The position numbers were made by a program, and so were the translations under genes. A stretch of 64,000 nucleotides of DNA. It comes from Armatimonadota bacterium. GTDB taxonomy: Bacteria; Armatimonadota; HRBIN16. This document shows positions 31,826-41,542 of this stretch, piece by piece. The notes beneath the pieces are model-generated. The model saw only the letters and a program-made list of their open reading frames with translations. It was not told where the DNA came from and ran no database searches. Position 1 is the first letter of the stretch; every line of letters starts with the position of its first letter. Where the stretch lies: contig BPGU01000003.1 in assembly GCA_026003195.1 (NCBI GenBank), forward strand, positions 1 to 64,000, read 5' to 3'.

Positions 31826-31964
31826 AAGCCCTCTTCAGAACAAGCGCTTGCGCCCCTTCTTGCTGTGATTATTCTTCTCCCCAAGTTCTGTGAAATCCTT
31901 CAGAAGGATGTGCCTCTCCCTCCCGCGAAAACCCTTCTGGATATTTGACCGCAGGAGAGAAATC

Positions 31965-33611
31965 ATGCGCGTTGGTGTGGACTACTACCCCGAACACTGG
32001 GACGAAAGCCGCTGGGCAACCGATGCCCGCCTGATGCGCGAGGCGGGTATCAGCGTGGTGCGGCTGGCGGAGTTCTCGTGGTGCAGGCTCGAACCTGAGG
32101 AGGGTAAGTACGACTTCAGCTGGCTGGATCGCGCGCTGGACGTGCTGCACAAAGAGGGTATTCAGGCAGTACTGGGCACGCCCACAGCCACCCCGCCCGC
32201 GTGGCTGCACCAGCGATACGATATCTATCCGCGTGATGCCCGTCGCTACCCGCTGGGTTTCGGCACGCGGTTGCAACGCTGCCTGAACCACCCTGTCATG
32301 CGCCGTTACTCCCGCCTGATTACCGAGGCGATGGTCAGCCACTACGCCAATCATCCCGCGGTGATCGGCTGGCAGACCGACAACGAGTTCGAAGCCAACC
32401 TCTGTTACTGCGACGTGTGCGCCGACCTGTTCCGCCAGTGGCTGCAGCGCAAATACGGCTCGCTAGAGGCACTGAACCGGGCATGGGGCACCATCTTCTG
32501 GAGCCAGGAATACACTAACTGGAGCCAGATCCCCCTGCCCTGGGTGGCGCGATGTGGACAGTCACACAACCCCTCCCTGTGGCTGGACTACCGTCGTTTC
32601 GCTTCCGAGTCCACCGTCAGCTTCCAGCGCGAGCAGGTGGAGATTATCCGACGCCTTGCTCCCCATCACTTCGTCACCCACAATTTCATGGGCTTGCACG
32701 ATAGCCTGGACTATTTCGCGCTGGCGGAAGACCTGCACTTCGTATCGTGGGACAACTACCCCGGCGGCAACTGGAAGGAGGCAGGGCACGCCGACCTGGC
32801 GCACGATGTGATGCGCGGTATTAAAGGTAAAAACTTCTGGGTGATGGAGGAGCAAAGCGGCATCCCCGGCTGGGAGCGCATCGGACGCAGACCCGCACCC
32901 GGACAGATACGCGCGTGGGCATGGCAGGCGGTGGCGCACGGTGCAGATGCGGTGCTCTTCTTCCGCTGGCGGTCGTGCCTGTACGGAACCGAGCAGTACT
33001 GGCACGGTATTCTCAATCATGACGGCATCCCGCGCCGACGCTATCGCGAGGTAGCTCGCTTCGGTGAGGAGATGAACCGCCTGAGCGCGGAACTGGACGG
33101 CACTACCGTTAACCACGAGGTGGCTATCCTGAACTCCTACGAGCAAAACTGGGCACTGCAGATTCAACCGCAGGTGGAAGGCTTGAGCTGGTGGGATCAG
33201 GTGCGCCGCTTTTATTACTCCTTCCGCCGATTAGGCGCAGGAGTAGACCTCGTACCGATAACCGCCGACCTGAGCCGATACCGCGTGATAGCGGTTCCCA
33301 GCTGGTATATCCTGACCGAGCGGGATGCGCAGCGTCTGTCGGAATATGTGCGCGAAGGAGGAGTGCTGATTCTCAACCCGCGCACCGGCGTGAAGGACGA
33401 GCGCAACGTCTGCCGCACGGAACCCTTGCCCTCCCTGCTGAGCGAGGTAGCAGGCGTAGAAGTAGACGACTACGACCCGTTGGGCAACGACGAGAACCAG
33501 ATTCGCCTGCACACAGGCGAGCAGTTCTCTGTGTCGGTCTGGGCGGATGCCTTGCTGCTCAAAGGAGCGGAGGGGGGTAGCGGTTTACACCCATTCCATC
33601 TTCGCGGGTGA
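31965..33611 (+). CDS. GH42 beta-galactosidase, N-terminal part (frameshifted gene)
   Basis: Starts at ATG 31965 behind AGGAGAG. The GH42 barrel is complete: MRVGVDYYPEHWDESRW, acid/base Glu141 in QTDNEFEANLCYC, zinc-type cysteines (CYCDVC), nucleophile Glu295 or Glu296 in FWVMEEQSG, and the trimerisation domain. The frame breaks in a run of six G at 33572-33577; removing one G restores one 654-aa protein through to 33930. So this is either a pseudogene, a sequencing error or a slippery site. The family hydrolyses beta-D-galactosides, usually imported oligosaccharides. Confidence 0.88.
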   Translation: MRVGVDYYPEHWDESRWATDARLMREAGISVVRLAEFSWCRLEPEEGKYDFSWLDRALDVLHKEGIQAVLGTPTATPPAWLHQRYDIYPRDARRYPLGFGTRLQRCLNHPVMRRYSRLITEAMVSHYANHPAVIGWQTDNEFEANLCYCDVCADLFRQWLQRKYGSLEALNRAWGTIFWSQEYTNWSQIPLPWVARCGQSHNPSLWLDYRRFASESTVSFQREQVEIIRRLAPHHFVTHNFMGLHDSLDYFALAEDLHFVSWDNYPGGNWKEAGHADLAHDVMRGIKGKNFWVMEEQSGIPGWERIGRRPAPGQIRAWAWQAVAHGADAVLFFRWRSCLYGTEQYWHGILNHDGIPRRRYREVARFGEEMNRLSAELDGTTVNHEVAILNSYEQNWALQIQPQVEGLSWWDQVRRFYYSFRRLGAGVDLVPITADLSRYRVIAVPSWYILTERDAQRLSEYVREGGVLILNPRTGVKDERNVCRTEPLPSLLSEVAGVEVDDYDPLGNDENQIRLHTGEQFSVSVWADALLLKGAEGGSGLHPFHLRG

Positions 33612-33930
33612 ACCGGCGATTGCGCGTCATCGCTACGGCAAAGGGGTGGTGTACACGTTCGGCACGTATGGCGAACCTGCGTTGTACGATACGCTGCTGG
33701 CACGCATTCTGGAGGAGGCGCAGGTAGAGACGCTGGCAGGTATTCCCGAGGGAGTGGACGCTCTCTGGCGCGTCAAAGACGGTGCACGCTATCTGTTCCT
33801 GATCAACCTGAGCGGCGAGGAGCGAGCTGTACCCGTGCCTGATGGTGCCACGACGCTACTGGGTACTGCCCCCCAGCAGGGGGTGGTAACATTGCCATCC
33901 CGCGAGGTAGGCATCTACAGGGTATCATAG
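33547..33930 (+). pseudogene. GH42 beta-galactosidase, C-terminal part after the frameshift
   Basis: Continues the GH42 gene in the next frame. From about 33578 the product reads VAVYTHSIFAGEPAIARHRY, then YGKGVVYTFGTYGEPALYD, as in the end of the trimerisation domain, and a short C-terminal beta domain (YLFLINLSGEERAVPVPDG). It has no ribosome site of its own, so alone it is probably not made. ATG 33547 is only the first start codon in the frame. Confidence 0.8.
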
Positions 33931-33961
33931 AGGTAGCAGTTGGACGCGGAGGGGACACTGG

Positions 33962-34723
33962 ATGAGGTGTGACATCTTGCAGGGAAAGGTCGCCCTGGTC
34001 ACAGGTGCCTCGCGTGGCATCGGACGGGCATGTGCTCTGGCTCTTGCGGAGTGGGGGGCGACGATTGCGGTGCATTATCGCCAGAACGAGCTGGAAGCGC
34101 AAAAAACGCTCTCCGCTCTGGCGGGGGAGGGACACTTCCTGCTACAGGGTGACGTGACAGACCCGCAGGTATGCCAGAATCTGGTGGAGCAAACCGTACA
34201 GCGAACCGGTCGGCTGGATATTCTGGTGAACAACGCAGGCATCTACGAACCGCTCTCCTTCACTGAACCAAACTACGAACACTGGCAGCACGCATGGCAG
34301 CGCATGTTCGCCGTCAACTTCTTTAGTGCGGTGAACCTGAGCTACCACGCCGTAGCGGTGATGCTCCGGCAGGCAAGCGGCAAGATTATCTTCATTGCCT
34401 CGCGGGCGGGCATACGCGGCGAAGCCAACCATAGCCATTATGCCGCCTCCAAGGGAGCGATGGTGGTACTGGCGCGAAGCATGGCGGTAGAGCTGGCGCG
34501 CGAGAACATTCAGGTCTATGCGGTCGCGCCCGGCTGGGTAGCTACCGACATGGCAGCAGAGCCTCTGAAGCAGCGCGGGGAGAGTATCCTCGCACAGATA
34601 CCGGTAGGGCGGGTGGCGGACCCGATGGACGTGGCGAAGGCGGTACGCTTCCTTGCCTCTCCCGATGCCGACTACCTGACAGGCATTACTCTGGACGTGA
34701 ACGGAGGTTCGTACATTCGCTGA
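33962..34723 (+). CDS. Short-chain dehydrogenase/reductase
   Basis: 253 aa behind GGAGGGG. Classical SDR: TGASRGIG (NAD(P)-binding), NNAGIYEPL, the active-site YAASKGA, and C-terminal DYLTGITLDVNGGSYIR. Similar to FabG-like 3-oxoacyl-ACP or sugar-alcohol reductases; the substrate cannot be read from sequence. Its stop overlaps the MoxR start (TGATG), so the two are translated together. Following GH42, it may oxidise or reduce a released sugar. Confidence 0.9.
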   Translation: MRCDILQGKVALVTGASRGIGRACALALAEWGATIAVHYRQNELEAQKTLSALAGEGHFLLQGDVTDPQVCQNLVEQTVQRTGRLDILVNNAGIYEPLSFTEPNYEHWQHAWQRMFAVNFFSAVNLSYHAVAVMLRQASGKIIFIASRAGIRGEANHSHYAASKGAMVVLARSMAVELARENIQVYAVAPGWVATDMAAEPLKQRGESILAQIPVGRVADPMDVAKAVRFLASPDADYLTGITLDVNGGSYIR

Positions 34724-35748
34724 TGGAATTGCAAGAGCAGGTCAACCGTTTTCGTGACACTATGCAGGCGTTACGTCAGCAGATTGGGCGCGTCATTGTG
34801 GGGCATGAGGAAGTGGTGGAAGACACCTTGTTATGCATCTTTGCAGGTGGGCATGCCCTTCTGGAAGGAGTGCCCGGTTTGGGTAAGACCCTGCTGGTGC
34901 GCACATTAGGTCAGGTGCTTTCGCTACGTTTCTCGCGCATCCAGTTTACGCCCGACCTGATGCCTGCCGACATCACGGGAACAAACCTGCTGGCGGAGGA
35001 CGAGAGCGGTCGACGACGATTCCAGTTCCAGCCCGGTCCGGTGTTCGCCAACATCGTTTTAGCCGACGAGATTAACCGCGCCACTCCCAAGACACAATCC
35101 GCCATGCTGGAGGCGATGCAGGAACACGCGGTGACGGTAGCTGGCGTGCGCTACGAGCTGCCAGAACCCTTCTTTGTGCTCGCCACCCAGAACCCGATTG
35201 AGATGGAAGGAACCTATCCCCTGCCCGAGGCGCAACTGGACCGCTTCCTGTTCAAGCTGCTGGTGCAATCGCCGTCGGTAGAGCAGCTGAACGCTATCAT
35301 CGACCGCACTACGGGCGTGGAGATACCCCAGGCGGAGGTGGTCGCCGACAGCGAGACGGTGCGGTGGATGCAGAAGCTGGCTCGCCAGGTACCCATAGCG
35401 GATGCCGTGCGCGACTTCGCCTCGCAGCTGGTGCACTTCACCCATCCTGACGTAGAAGGCGCGCCCGATACGGTGAAAAGATATGTGCGCTTCGGTTCCA
35501 GTCCGCGCGGGGCGCAGGCTCTGGTGCAAACCGCCAAAGTGCGCGCGCTCAGCAGTGGTCGCTATAATGTGGCGATCGAGGATATCGAGGCGGTCGCATA
35601 TCCTGCACTACGACACCGCATCCTGTTGAACTTCGAAGCCGAAACGCAGGGCATCACGCCAGAGCAGGTCATAGATGCCGTGCTGGAGCATGTCCGCCAG
35701 CGTAGCGAGGTGAGGTTACCCCTGGTTGCGGAGACGACGGAAGGGTAG
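34723..35748 (+). CDS. MoxR-family AAA+ ATPase
   Basis: 341 aa. Walker A EGVPGLGKT, Walker B NIVLADEINRATPKTQ, sensor 1 VLATQNPIEMEGTYPLPEAQLDRF, and C-terminal lid with the AAA_lid_2 region. MoxR ATPases act as chaperones that mature metalloenzymes or membrane complexes, usually with a VWA/DUF58 partner; none lies next to it here. One-base overlap with the SDR gene. Confidence 0.93.
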   Translation: MELQEQVNRFRDTMQALRQQIGRVIVGHEEVVEDTLLCIFAGGHALLEGVPGLGKTLLVRTLGQVLSLRFSRIQFTPDLMPADITGTNLLAEDESGRRRFQFQPGPVFANIVLADEINRATPKTQSAMLEAMQEHAVTVAGVRYELPEPFFVLATQNPIEMEGTYPLPEAQLDRFLFKLLVQSPSVEQLNAIIDRTTGVEIPQAEVVADSETVRWMQKLARQVPIADAVRDFASQLVHFTHPDVEGAPDTVKRYVRFGSSPRGAQALVQTAKVRALSSGRYNVAIEDIEAVAYPALRHRILLNFEAETQGITPEQVIDAVLEHVRQRSEVRLPLVAETTEG

Positions 35749-35780
35749 AAGTTCGTGAAGCCTTCGTCCTGGAGAGCGCT

Positions 35781-35809
35781 TTGCGAGCGCCAGACAAAAC
35801 CGATACAAT
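35781..35809 (+). promoter_or_regulatory. Sigma70-type promoter of the rhomboid gene
   Basis: TTGCGA (35781-35786), 17-base spacer, TACAAT (35804-35809), about 30 bases before the ATG at 35840. Confidence 0.6.
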
Positions 35810-35839
35810 AAGGAGGGCTATCGTGGAAAAGGGTTGCCA

Positions 35840-36997
35840 ATGAAAAGCCTCTGCCTGTATCGCCGAGTTCCCTGGATAACGGTGGGAATGTGTCTGCTGA
35901 TGGTGGCTGGCTATGCCGCACAGCGAGCAGGCGTTCCCGTCCAGTCGCTGACGCTGATACCGCAACAGTTCTCCTGGTGGTCGTTGCTCACTTCCTGCTT
36001 CTTGCATGTGAACGCCGCTCATTTGCTGGGTAACTTGCTCTGGCTACTGTTGTTCGGCAGCATGGTGGAGCTGGCGGTGCGACGCTATGAGTATCTGCTG
36101 GTGCTACTCTGTGGAGGGATAGTGGCTTCGGCGGTGCAGGCGATAGTGGTTCTGGCAGCGCAGCCGGAGCGAGCGGATTCCCCCATCATGGGCACTTCGG
36201 GCATGGTGGCAGCGGTGATAGGCGCGTTTGCGGTGCGCTTCTTCGCGGTGGACGTGAGGCTGGGCAAGGTCTCCATCCCTGCTCTGTGGATTATCCTGCT
36301 GTGGTTGATACCCCAGCTGGCGGGAGCGGTGCGCACACTGGCGCAGGGCAGTCTGGGAACCGTAGGCTATTGGGGGCATTTGGGTGGGTTCGTCACTGGG
36401 CTCGTTCTGGCGCTGGCTTTACGGATGACGCGAGCGGGAGCACGCAGCTATCTGACACAGCAACTGGTGCAGGCACAGGCACGCGGTGATGTGCTGGAGG
36501 CGCTGCGCATCGCGCAGGCATGGTGCCAGATGGAACCCGAATCGGTGCAGGCGCATCTGACAGCAGCACGGGTGGCGCTGATCACGGGCGATGAGCTGCT
36601 GAGCCTGGAACACTATCGACGCTCGCTGGTGCTGTGCGAGATTCGGAACGATGTGCCAACAGGGGTGGCTATCTTTCTGGAGACGCGCCAGCATTTGTCG
36701 GCTCACCCCTTGCCGCGTGAAATGTGGCTGCGCTGGTCACTGCGGACGGCGCAGGCTGGATACCACACAGAAGCCGCCGAATCGCTGCTGCAGCTGGCTG
36801 AATCTGCTGTAGATACCCCTGAGGGCGAAAACGCCCTGTTGCAATCGGCAAAGATGACTCTGCAGCAGCTCCGCCAGCCGGACAGGGCAATATCCCTGCT
36901 GGAGCGATTCCTGCAGCAGTATCCGCACAGTGCCCTCACTGCATACGCCAGGGACCTCCTGAGGCAGGCGCGGGAGGCGCAGAGGGAAAAGAAGTAA
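35840..36997 (+). CDS. Rhomboid intramembrane serine protease with TPR tail
   Basis: 385 aa. The six-helix rhomboid core spans about 8-200: HVNAAHLLGNLLWL (the HxxxHLxGN-like motif), catalytic Ser in PIMGTSGMV, and catalytic His in WGHLGGFVTG. It cleaves membrane proteins within their helices. The C-terminal 180 residues contain TPR-like repeats (EALRIAQAWCQMEPESVQAH), probably cytoplasmic and for partner binding. It has its own promoter and converges with the DUF6785-like gene. Confidence 0.9.
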   Translation: MKSLCLYRRVPWITVGMCLLMVAGYAAQRAGVPVQSLTLIPQQFSWWSLLTSCFLHVNAAHLLGNLLWLLLFGSMVELAVRRYEYLLVLLCGGIVASAVQAIVVLAAQPERADSPIMGTSGMVAAVIGAFAVRFFAVDVRLGKVSIPALWIILLWLIPQLAGAVRTLAQGSLGTVGYWGHLGGFVTGLVLALALRMTRAGARSYLTQQLVQAQARGDVLEALRIAQAWCQMEPESVQAHLTAARVALITGDELLSLEHYRRSLVLCEIRNDVPTGVAIFLETRQHLSAHPLPREMWLRWSLRTAQAGYHTEAAESLLQLAESAVDTPEGENALLQSAKMTLQQLRQPDRAISLLERFLQQYPHSALTAYARDLLRQAREAQREKK

Positions 36998-37002
36998 CCC
37001 TG

Positions 37003-38952
37003 CTACGTTAGGAACTGATAGATCGGCACATCGAATATCTTGCCGACCAGCGCCCAACCCGCTTGCGTCACGATGTCACCCAGCGTTACCCCCACGAAAA
37101 AGGCTAAGCTGCGCCGGTAGCCTTTGCTGCCGCCGAACCGCTCCACCAGCACTTTCGCCGTCCACGCAATCAGGAAGGTGAGGAAGAAAGCGTTCATCGT
37201 AATCGTGTTCGCCATCACGTAGCCCACCGGGTGCAAGGGGAAAAAGTTCAGCTTCATCCGCAGGCTAGCAAGCAACAAGGTGAAAAGCCCTCCCGCGCAC
37301 GCTGCCAGTACACCGCTTTGGTCCCAAGCTACCCGCGTGCTGGCGAGGGAGTGCATCTGCTGCATCCCATACTGCACCTTCCACATGGCGTAGGCATTGC
37401 TTTTGGCGGTGGCTGCACCCAGCGCGTAGAAGTTGCTCAGGCTGCTCCACCACCCCACCGCCAGCGCCGTCGCCGTGCCTACTGCCACCCATGTCAGCAC
37501 CGTACGCCAGCGCAAGCCCACCGAATCGGCGATTTTCAGTCCTTCCATCAGGTAGGGCAGCGACTGTGCGCGAATGTCCACATGCACCAGGTCAAAGTAA
37601 GCACCTGCGACCATCGCGCTTTCAGGGATATTCTGCGTGCCCAGCGCGGCGTTCGCCACGCGATGGGGCGTCCACGTAGCGGGAGCAAACGTCCATTGCC
37701 CGCCTGCCTCCGCACGGATGCGCGCCCCACTCAGTACATAGGCTACATATACACCGATAATCACCAGTGCAAACAGGGGTGGGATACCTGTTACCACCAT
37801 CATCAGCGCGCAGAGCAGGGCACATCCCAGCGCCAGCCAGCCCAACAGGCGCACGGTACGCAATTCGTCGGGCGTCAGGTGGCGAAGGAGGCTCTTCCAG
37901 TGCAGTCGTGCTCCCCAGCCCACCATCAGCGCAAAGGCGATCCACGCGCCTGCCGCCTGCTCCTCTTTGTAGGGAAAGCGCGCCGCGGCGGTATCGCCTA
38001 CCTCTAACCCGAACGCCGCCCCCACCACGTACAACAGCCGCGTGACCAGCCAGAAGAACCAGCAGCTGAAACTGATACTGCTCGGCACGAAGTACGCCAG
38101 CCCTACCGCCATAGGATAAACACCCAGAGGAAAGTCGGGGAAGGCGTTCCACGGCGGGGACTGGAAAAGGGGGATTTTGATATAAGTCGCTTTCAACTGC
38201 ACCGCCGGAATGGCAGGATACCAGTCGTGCAGCACCAGCAAGCTCTGCAGCACCGCGGGAATGGCAAAACCCAGCCAGAACAGCGGTCGGCGCAGCAAGT
38301 CATCCTGTGGGTCCGTGAGCTGCAAGGGCAACACGGTGATGGGAAAGGTCAGCCGTTCCTGACGTATCCAGATGCGATGCAACACTGCCGCCAGCCCTAT
38401 CCAGATGCCTGTGAGCAACATCAGGTACAAACTCCAGAAGGCAATCGGCGCTATCCACGCTTCCCACGGTACACCGCTCTGCCCACGATACAAAGCACGG
38501 ATGGCTTCGGGGTCGTGCAGGATGGGCAGAGGAGAGAGATAGGGCAGGTAACGATTCCACTGAGGTTGTGTCTGCGCGAAGTAAGGGAAGAAGCCCATGC
38601 CTGGCATCAGGAAGCGCAACCCGCCGAAGCCGATGATAGGGATGGTAGCAGTGAGCACGATGTAGCCCATCAGAAGCTCCTCGCGCGTGAACGGCAGCCA
38701 GCGCCGCAGCAGGCGCACGAACAGCAGGTACAGGGCGGTGGGCATCATCAGCGAGTAGCATATCAGGTAGATACTGCGTGCGATCTCGCTGTCCGCCACC
38801 CACCATACCATCACCGCCTGCGTCAGCAGGATGCACAGGGCGAGGCGTGGACGGATCCCTGCGACCGTTACTCCACGCGGCTTCTGGGCAGATCGCTCGG
38901 CGCGCACCGCGCTCTCGGTGACCAGCTGGAAAGGTACCTGTCCTCCAAACAT
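37003..38952 (-). CDS. DUF6785/DUF6784-like polytopic membrane protein, copy 2
   Basis: 649 aa paralog of 29819-31825. It shares RQERLTFPITVLPLQLT and YRRSLAFFVGVTLG ... FDVPIYQF, with about 14 membrane helices. The two copies bracket a five-gene block (GH42, SDR, MoxR, rhomboid) on the opposite strand. Conserved inner loops with Trp and Pro suggest a carrier or enzyme acting within the membrane. Unknown function. Its upstream region contains a MITE-like element only 37 bases away. Confidence 0.75.
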   Translation of the reverse strand: MFGGQVPFQLVTESAVRAERSAQKPRGVTVAGIRPRLALCILLTQAVMVWWVADSEIARSIYLICYSLMMPTALYLLFVRLLRRWLPFTREELLMGYIVLTATIPIIGFGGLRFLMPGMGFFPYFAQTQPQWNRYLPYLSPLPILHDPEAIRALYRGQSGVPWEAWIAPIAFWSLYLMLLTGIWIGLAAVLHRIWIRQERLTFPITVLPLQLTDPQDDLLRRPLFWLGFAIPAVLQSLLVLHDWYPAIPAVQLKATYIKIPLFQSPPWNAFPDFPLGVYPMAVGLAYFVPSSISFSCWFFWLVTRLLYVVGAAFGLEVGDTAAARFPYKEEQAAGAWIAFALMVGWGARLHWKSLLRHLTPDELRTVRLLGWLALGCALLCALMMVVTGIPPLFALVIIGVYVAYVLSGARIRAEAGGQWTFAPATWTPHRVANAALGTQNIPESAMVAGAYFDLVHVDIRAQSLPYLMEGLKIADSVGLRWRTVLTWVAVGTATALAVGWWSSLSNFYALGAATAKSNAYAMWKVQYGMQQMHSLASTRVAWDQSGVLAACAGGLFTLLLASLRMKLNFFPLHPVGYVMANTITMNAFFLTFLIAWTAKVLVERFGGSKGYRRSLAFFVGVTLGDIVTQAGWALVGKIFDVPIYQFLT

Positions 38953-38988
38953 GATGGGAAAAGGTTAGATAGGCAAGAGAGCAGCTCC

Positions 38989-39178
38989 TGCTAGTACTCT
39001 GTCAAGGTGAAATGTTGTTATAGACCACCCGGCGACCGGAAGTCGCGGGCAATGTGGACAAAACCCCCTTCGGTGGTGGATAACCTGCGTGAGCAGGTTT
39101 CGTCCCCTGTTGCCCGCGATTTTCCATCGCTGGGGCAACATCAACATCTTAAAAAACATTTTTTGACAGACTACTAGT
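38989..39178. mobile_element. MITE-like element, about 190 bp
   Basis: Terminal inverted repeats TGCTAGTACTCTGTCAA and (reverse complement of the right end) TACTAGTAGTCTGTCAA match at 15 of 17. AGCTCC flanks both ends (38983-38988 and 39179-39184), a likely 6-bp target duplication. Inside, TCGCGGGCAA pairs with TTGCCCGCGA, and AACCTGC-GTGA-GCAGGTT forms a central hairpin, so the whole element can fold. It has no gene and would need a transposase elsewhere. Confidence 0.75.
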
Positions 39179-39330
39179 AGCTCCGTGCAGTATAATTCAA
39201 TAGCATACCCGGTATGGACGAACCGACCGGACAAGGATGGTGCGGAACAGTAAATCTCTGATCCCTGCCTCTTCTCCCTGCAGGAGATAGGGGAAGGGAA
39301 GCGAGAAGTACCTTTTGGTGAGTGGTATCT

Positions 39331-40293
39331 ATGAGCACACGTGCATCCATTATCACTGTCACAGGTAGTATACCGCCCGAGCGTTTGGGCGTTATCCTGC
39401 CACACGAGCATGTGCTGGTGGATTTCATCGGTGCGGACAGGGTGAGCAGGTCGCGTTACGACCCCGAAGAGGTGTATCGCGTCGTGTTACCCCACCTGCA
39501 GCGGCTGAAGAGGGCAGGATGTCGCACTCTCGTGGAGTGTACACCCGCCTACCTGGGGCGTGACCCGCAACTGCTGCAACGCCTCAGCCGGGCAAGCGGG
39601 CTGTACATTCTTACGAATACCGGGTGGTACGGTGCGGCGAACGACAAGTATCTCCCTGCCCGAGCACACACCCTCACCGCCCAGCAAATCGCCAGCGAGT
39701 GGATTGCGGAGGCGCAAAAAGGCATCGAAGGCACAGGCATCCGCCCCGGTTTCATCAAGATCGGCGTAGACCCCGAGCCGTCGGAAGTGGACATGCGCCT
39801 GCTGGAGGCGGCGGCAATCACCCACCGCGAGACCGGGCTGACCATCGCTTCACACACCGGACCGGGCTCCGCCGCGCGCAAGCAGATAGAGCGTCTGCAG
39901 CAGATGGGCGTGTCCCCCTCGGCGTTCATCTGGGTACATGCGCAGGTGGAAAGCGATCAGGCACTGCATGTGTGGGCAGCGGAGCGTGGTGCGTGGGTGG
40001 AGTTCGACGGCGTCTCCCCTGAAACCGTAGACCAGCATGTGCAGTTCATCCTGCATCTGCGCCAGAAGGGGTTGCTGGGACGAGTGCTGGTGTCGCACGA
40101 TGCGGGCTGGTATCAGGTCGGTGAGCCGGGCGGAGGCAACTTCCGCGAGTACACCACGCTGTTCACGCACCTGATACCCGCACTGCGCAAGGCGGGCTTC
40201 TCCGAGGGAGAGATCGAGCAGGTGATTGCCAAAAACCCACAGAAGGCGTTCGCAGGAGGGGGGAGAAAAGACACCACGGCGAACAGGGTGTAA
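39331..40293 (+). CDS. Phosphotriesterase-family amidohydrolase
   Basis: 320 aa from the ATG at 39331. The metal ligands of the family are in order: HEH in LPHEHVL, Lys (to be carboxylated) in GFIKIGVDP, His in IASHTG, His in WVHAQ, and Asp in VSHDAGW. Bacterial homologues are often lactonases or sugar-phosphate or lactone hydrolases rather than true phosphotriesterases. It heads a tight operon with sialidase-like and lyase-like genes and a tripartite transporter, so it may open a sugar lactone. Confidence 0.9.
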   Translation: MSTRASIITVTGSIPPERLGVILPHEHVLVDFIGADRVSRSRYDPEEVYRVVLPHLQRLKRAGCRTLVECTPAYLGRDPQLLQRLSRASGLYILTNTGWYGAANDKYLPARAHTLTAQQIASEWIAEAQKGIEGTGIRPGFIKIGVDPEPSEVDMRLLEAAAITHRETGLTIASHTGPGSAARKQIERLQQMGVSPSAFIWVHAQVESDQALHVWAAERGAWVEFDGVSPETVDQHVQFILHLRQKGLLGRVLVSHDAGWYQVGEPGGGNFREYTTLFTHLIPALRKAGFSEGEIEQVIAKNPQKAFAGGGRKDTTANRV

Positions 40294-40342
40294 GGATTCG
40301 CCGGTCTCCCCGTTTGGGAAGTGGACAAAGGAGGAAGGAATC

Positions 40343-41542
40343 ATGCGAGCAGGAGGGGTGCTGATGCTGTGGCTGGCACTGGTTTTACCTGCCGGGGCAC
40401 AGAAGCCGTTTTACGAGTCTCAACATCTCTTCCCCCCCGAAAGGTGGCATAACCACGGTTCCTGTATCGTGGAGCTGCCTAACGGCGATTTGCTGGTGTG
40501 CTGGTACAACGGTTCAGGCGAGCGCACCGCCGACGACGTGAAGGTGGAGGGGATGCGCAAGCGCAAGGGTGCGAAGACATGGAGCGGTCGCTTCCTGATG
40601 GCGGATACCATTGGCTTCCCGGACTGCAACCCGTGCATGTTCGTGGACCCTCAGGGCAGATTGTGGCTCCTGTGGGTGGCGATTATCGCCAATCTATGGG
40701 AGACCGCTCTGCTGCGTTACCAGATTTCGGACAACCCGCGTGGCACGGGCGCGCCCCGCTGGACGCACAGCGACATCCTCATCCTCAAGCCGGGCGACGA
40801 GTTCGCGCAGATCGTGGCGAAACAGTGCGACGAGGATGAAAAGCGCATTGACCAGATACTGCCGCCGGAACGCAAAGCAGAGGGGCTGGCTTATCTCGCC
40901 GAGCGACGCAAGAACGCGGCGGACAAGTACTTCCGGCGAATGGGCTGGATGACGCGCGTGCATCCCTTTGTGCTGGACGGTAAGCGGATCATCGTGCCAC
41001 TCTACTCGGACGGGTTCGATTTCTCCATCATGGCCATCAGCGATGACGGCGGCAAGACATGGCAGGCGAGCCGTCCATTAGTGAGCTTCGGAGGGGTTCA
41101 GCCCAGCCTGGTGCAGAAGCGCGACGGTACGCTGGTCGCCTACATGCGTGATAACGGACCACCTCCCCAGCGCGTGATGAAAAGCGAGTCGCGCGACGGA
41201 GGCATGACCTGGTCGCCGGTGGTGGACGATGACATCCCCAACCCCGGCTCCGGGCTGGAGGTGATTCGCCTGCAGAACGGGCACTGGGCGATGGTGTGCA
41301 ACGACACCGAGCAGGGTCGGCACCGTCTTGCCGTGCTCCTCTCGGATGACGAGGGAAAGAGCTGGAAGTGGAAGCGGTATCTGGAAAACGACCCGCCCGG
41401 AGCAGGCTCCTACTCCTATCCCTCCATCATTCAGGCGAAGGATGGCACGTTGCACGTCACCTACAGCTGGAGCCAGCCGGGCAAGGGATCGTGCATCCAA
41501 TACGCTCACTTCAACGAAGAGTGGGTGCTTCAGGGGGAGTAG
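40343..41542 (+). CDS. Secreted sialidase-like BNR-repeat protein
   Basis: 399 aa from the ATG at 40343 behind AGGAGGAAGG. The signal peptide (VLMLWLALVLPAGAQ) implies export. Asp-box (BNR) repeats SDDGGKTW, SRDGGMTW and SDDEGKSW mark a six-bladed sialidase-like propeller. The exact substrate is unclear, because many such proteins from environmental bacteria act on other acidic sugars or only bind them. It ends directly before the next gene, so it is in one operon. Confidence 0.85.
   Translation: MRAGGVLMLWLALVLPAGAQKPFYESQHLFPPERWHNHGSCIVELPNGDLLVCWYNGSGERTADDVKVEGMRKRKGAKTWSGRFLMADTIGFPDCNPCMFVDPQGRLWLLWVAIIANLWETALLRYQISDNPRGTGAPRWTHSDILILKPGDEFAQIVAKQCDEDEKRIDQILPPERKAEGLAYLAERRKNAADKYFRRMGWMTRVHPFVLDGKRIIVPLYSDGFDFSIMAISDDGGKTWQASRPLVSFGGVQPSLVQKRDGTLVAYMRDNGPPPQRVMKSESRDGGMTWSPVVDDDIPNPGSGLEVIRLQNGHWAMVCNDTEQGRHRLAVLLSDDEGKSWKWKRYLENDPPGAGSYSYPSIIQAKDGTLHVTYSWSQPGKGSCIQYAHFNEEWVLQGE

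Noticed and set aside
39163-39196. Standard promoter reading out of the MITE
   Set aside because: TTGACA and TATAAT are 22 bases apart, too far for ordinary sigma70 recognition.
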